Positions 62,974-64,000 of a stretch of DNA of 64,000 bases are shown here, in pieces (positions within the stretch are counted from its first letter, which is position 1; each line of letters begins with the position of its first letter). Position numbers and translations under genes: made by a program. Location of the stretch: positions 124,001 to 188,000 of the forward strand of contig CAYWGH010000002.1 of assembly GCA_964457925.1 (NCBI GenBank), in the 5' to 3' direction. The notes under the pieces are model-generated. The model had not been told where the DNA came from. It was given only the letters and a program-made list of their open reading frames with translations, and did not search any database. The DNA comes from Coneutiohabitans sp964457925. Its GTDB lineage: Bacteria; Zhuqueibacterota; Zhuqueibacteria; Zhuqueibacterales; Zhuqueibacteraceae.

Positions 62974-63876
62974 ATGACTCTGCAGTTCCGATTTTCCACA
63001 AAGCTTCCCGCTAAGATCACCTTTGGCGCTGGAATTTTCCTTCTGGCGGCGTTGTCACTGGCCTGGCGTTATGGCGAAGACCTCAAAACAAAAAACACCG
63101 CGGCGCACAGCACCTTTCATTATGAATTGACGCGCGTGCTCTGCCGCGCCGCCGGTTTCACCGCGGATGAAGCCGAGCTGATCGCGGTTGCTGATGAAGC
63201 CACCGACACCGGTGAATTCAAGGGCGAATTCAGCAATTCACCCGCGGTGGCAATCGACGGCACGCAACGCGCAGGCAAAAATGTTCTCTATTGGCATTTC
63301 GCGCGACGCGACAGCAGCAGCGCAACCGGCGGATGGAGCTACCCCGGCGGGCGCAACACCTGCTCTTATTTCACCGGCACCGCCGACGCCTGCGCCACCA
63401 ACCCGGAGCTGAGCGAGATCGAGAAGTGGGCGGTTGCGGGCATCAACGCGCTGTCCGTGGAAGTGCCAGCCGCTTCAGTCAACGGCGGCCTCGAGCAGCC
63501 AGTTGCAGGCAAATCGTCTCTGGCTTTGGCGATTTATTTGCACGCCCTGGCAGATTCCTATTCGCACGAGGCGTGCATGAAAGCAGCCCAGTTTCGCGGT
63601 CACAAACCGCAACCGCAGGAATGCACGGCGGTTTATTGGCACGAGCAGGCCGAATTCGGCAGTGTCCCCTCGCGTGATGCAGGTGTGCCCTACACCGTGG
63701 AAGCCGCATGGGCAACCTGGCTCGCGGTGAAGTGGTTTCGTCAACAAAATGGCTTGACCGGGCCGCCGTTGTGGAGTGATGAGCAAGCGCGGCAATTCAT
63801 CGAGCAGTGGGCTGCCCTCGATCAGGCTCGCGATCGCCGGGAAATGGCGATGACGGCCTGGCAGGCGTTGCAGTGA
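62974..63876 (+). CDS. Membrane-anchored protein of unknown family with His-rich phospholipase C-like motif
   Basis: 300 aa from the ATG at 62974 (GAGGAG upstream); a longer frame from 62911 is unlikely. Signal or anchor helix ~15-30 (FGAGIFLLAALSLAWRY). Motifs HSTFHYELTRVLCRAAGF and IYLHALADSYSHEACM resemble the His-Asp sites of zinc-dependent phospholipase C / S1-P1 nuclease folds (His-x-x-x-D-x-x-x-His), hence a possible metallo-hydrolase. I do not recognise a named family. Confidence 0.65.
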   Translation: MTLQFRFSTKLPAKITFGAGIFLLAALSLAWRYGEDLKTKNTAAHSTFHYELTRVLCRAAGFTADEAELIAVADEATDTGEFKGEFSNSPAVAIDGTQRAGKNVLYWHFARRDSSSATGGWSYPGGRNTCSYFTGTADACATNPELSEIEKWAVAGINALSVEVPAASVNGGLEQPVAGKSSLALAIYLHALADSYSHEACMKAAQFRGHKPQPQECTAVYWHEQAEFGSVPSRDAGVPYTVEAAWATWLAVKWFRQQNGLTGPPLWSDEQARQFIEQWAALDQARDRREMAMTAWQALQ

Positions 63877-64000
63877 GATTCCCTTTGGATTTAAATCGTA
63901 GCGCAGGCTTCCAGCCCAATGTCATCAACTTTTTCAAGAAAGTCATGACAGGAAAATGTATGGCAGAAAGATATTCAGGTTTCTTACCAGGCGACCAAGA

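Overview
The window looks like chromosomal DNA (roughly mid-50s % G+C by eye) from an uncultured Gram-negative bacterium of the Fibrobacterota-Chlorobiota-Bacteroidota (FCB) superphylum, most like Calditrichota/KSB1-type lineages. The evidence is indirect. Two genes or gene remnants encode C-terminal type IX secretion sorting domains with the NFPNPFNP/NYPNPFNP signature. There is a GWxTD-domain protein, a PorV-like barrel fused to TPRs, a TPR lipoprotein with a CAYFNTYYNTK start, a two-component-type propeller receptor and heptose (LPS) activation genes. No rRNA, tRNA, CRISPR array, complete IS element or phage was seen.

Layout. 1-1455: 3' end of a HemN-like gene and a BMP-family lipoprotein. 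1609-4202 (minus): ATP-dependent DNA ligase, a broken TIR-TPR gene, and hicB with a hicA carrying an early stop. 4322-19573 (minus): a propeller/PP2C receptor phosphatase; a pyrimidine/lipid block (pyrK, pyrD, cdsA, DUF5989, carA); a TPR lipoprotein; a sirtuin with an altered catalytic motif; a Gx transporter with a NusG-II protein; a PorV-TPR protein; and a HAMP-adenylate cyclase. 20229-21706 (plus): heptose kinase and adenylyltransferase. 21963-32785 (minus): a putative metallopeptidase, an AT-richer cupin + PycTM pair, a GWxTD protein, thyX, an M48 protease, a TolB-like protein and a secreted amidase.

33315-35262 (plus): rhodanese, a small ORF, a strong hairpin, and an EIIA-Ntr gene behind a near-perfect sigma-54 promoter. 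35507-39590 (minus): a nucleotidyltransferase pair, a C-N hydrolase, a ParB-like protein and an outer-membrane barrel. 39999-49847 (plus): GH57, glycerate kinase, DUF983, a DMT-type protein, pyruvate kinase, enolase, ferredoxin and DUF309. Pyruvate kinase is flanked by miniature inverted repeats. 50107-52217 (minus): an ArsR-secreted protein-AHSA1 operon. 52603-61695 (plus): hrcA-grpE-dnaJ, a ComEA-like protein, a PilM-like protein with a membrane partner, rsmD, coaD, pta and an aminotransferase. 61902-62802 is a decayed glycosidase-like gene with a sorting domain. 62974-63876 is an unassigned membrane-anchored protein.

Most of the window is housekeeping (nucleotide synthesis, lower glycolysis, chaperones, CoA/acetyl-phosphate, envelope) mixed with sensory and secreted proteins. 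The parts most worth a second look are the PycTM-cupin couplet, the eroding defence/toxin locus at 3.2-4.2 kb, the sirtuin active-site change, the sigma-54 promoter before EIIA-Ntr, and the repeat families around pyruvate kinase.
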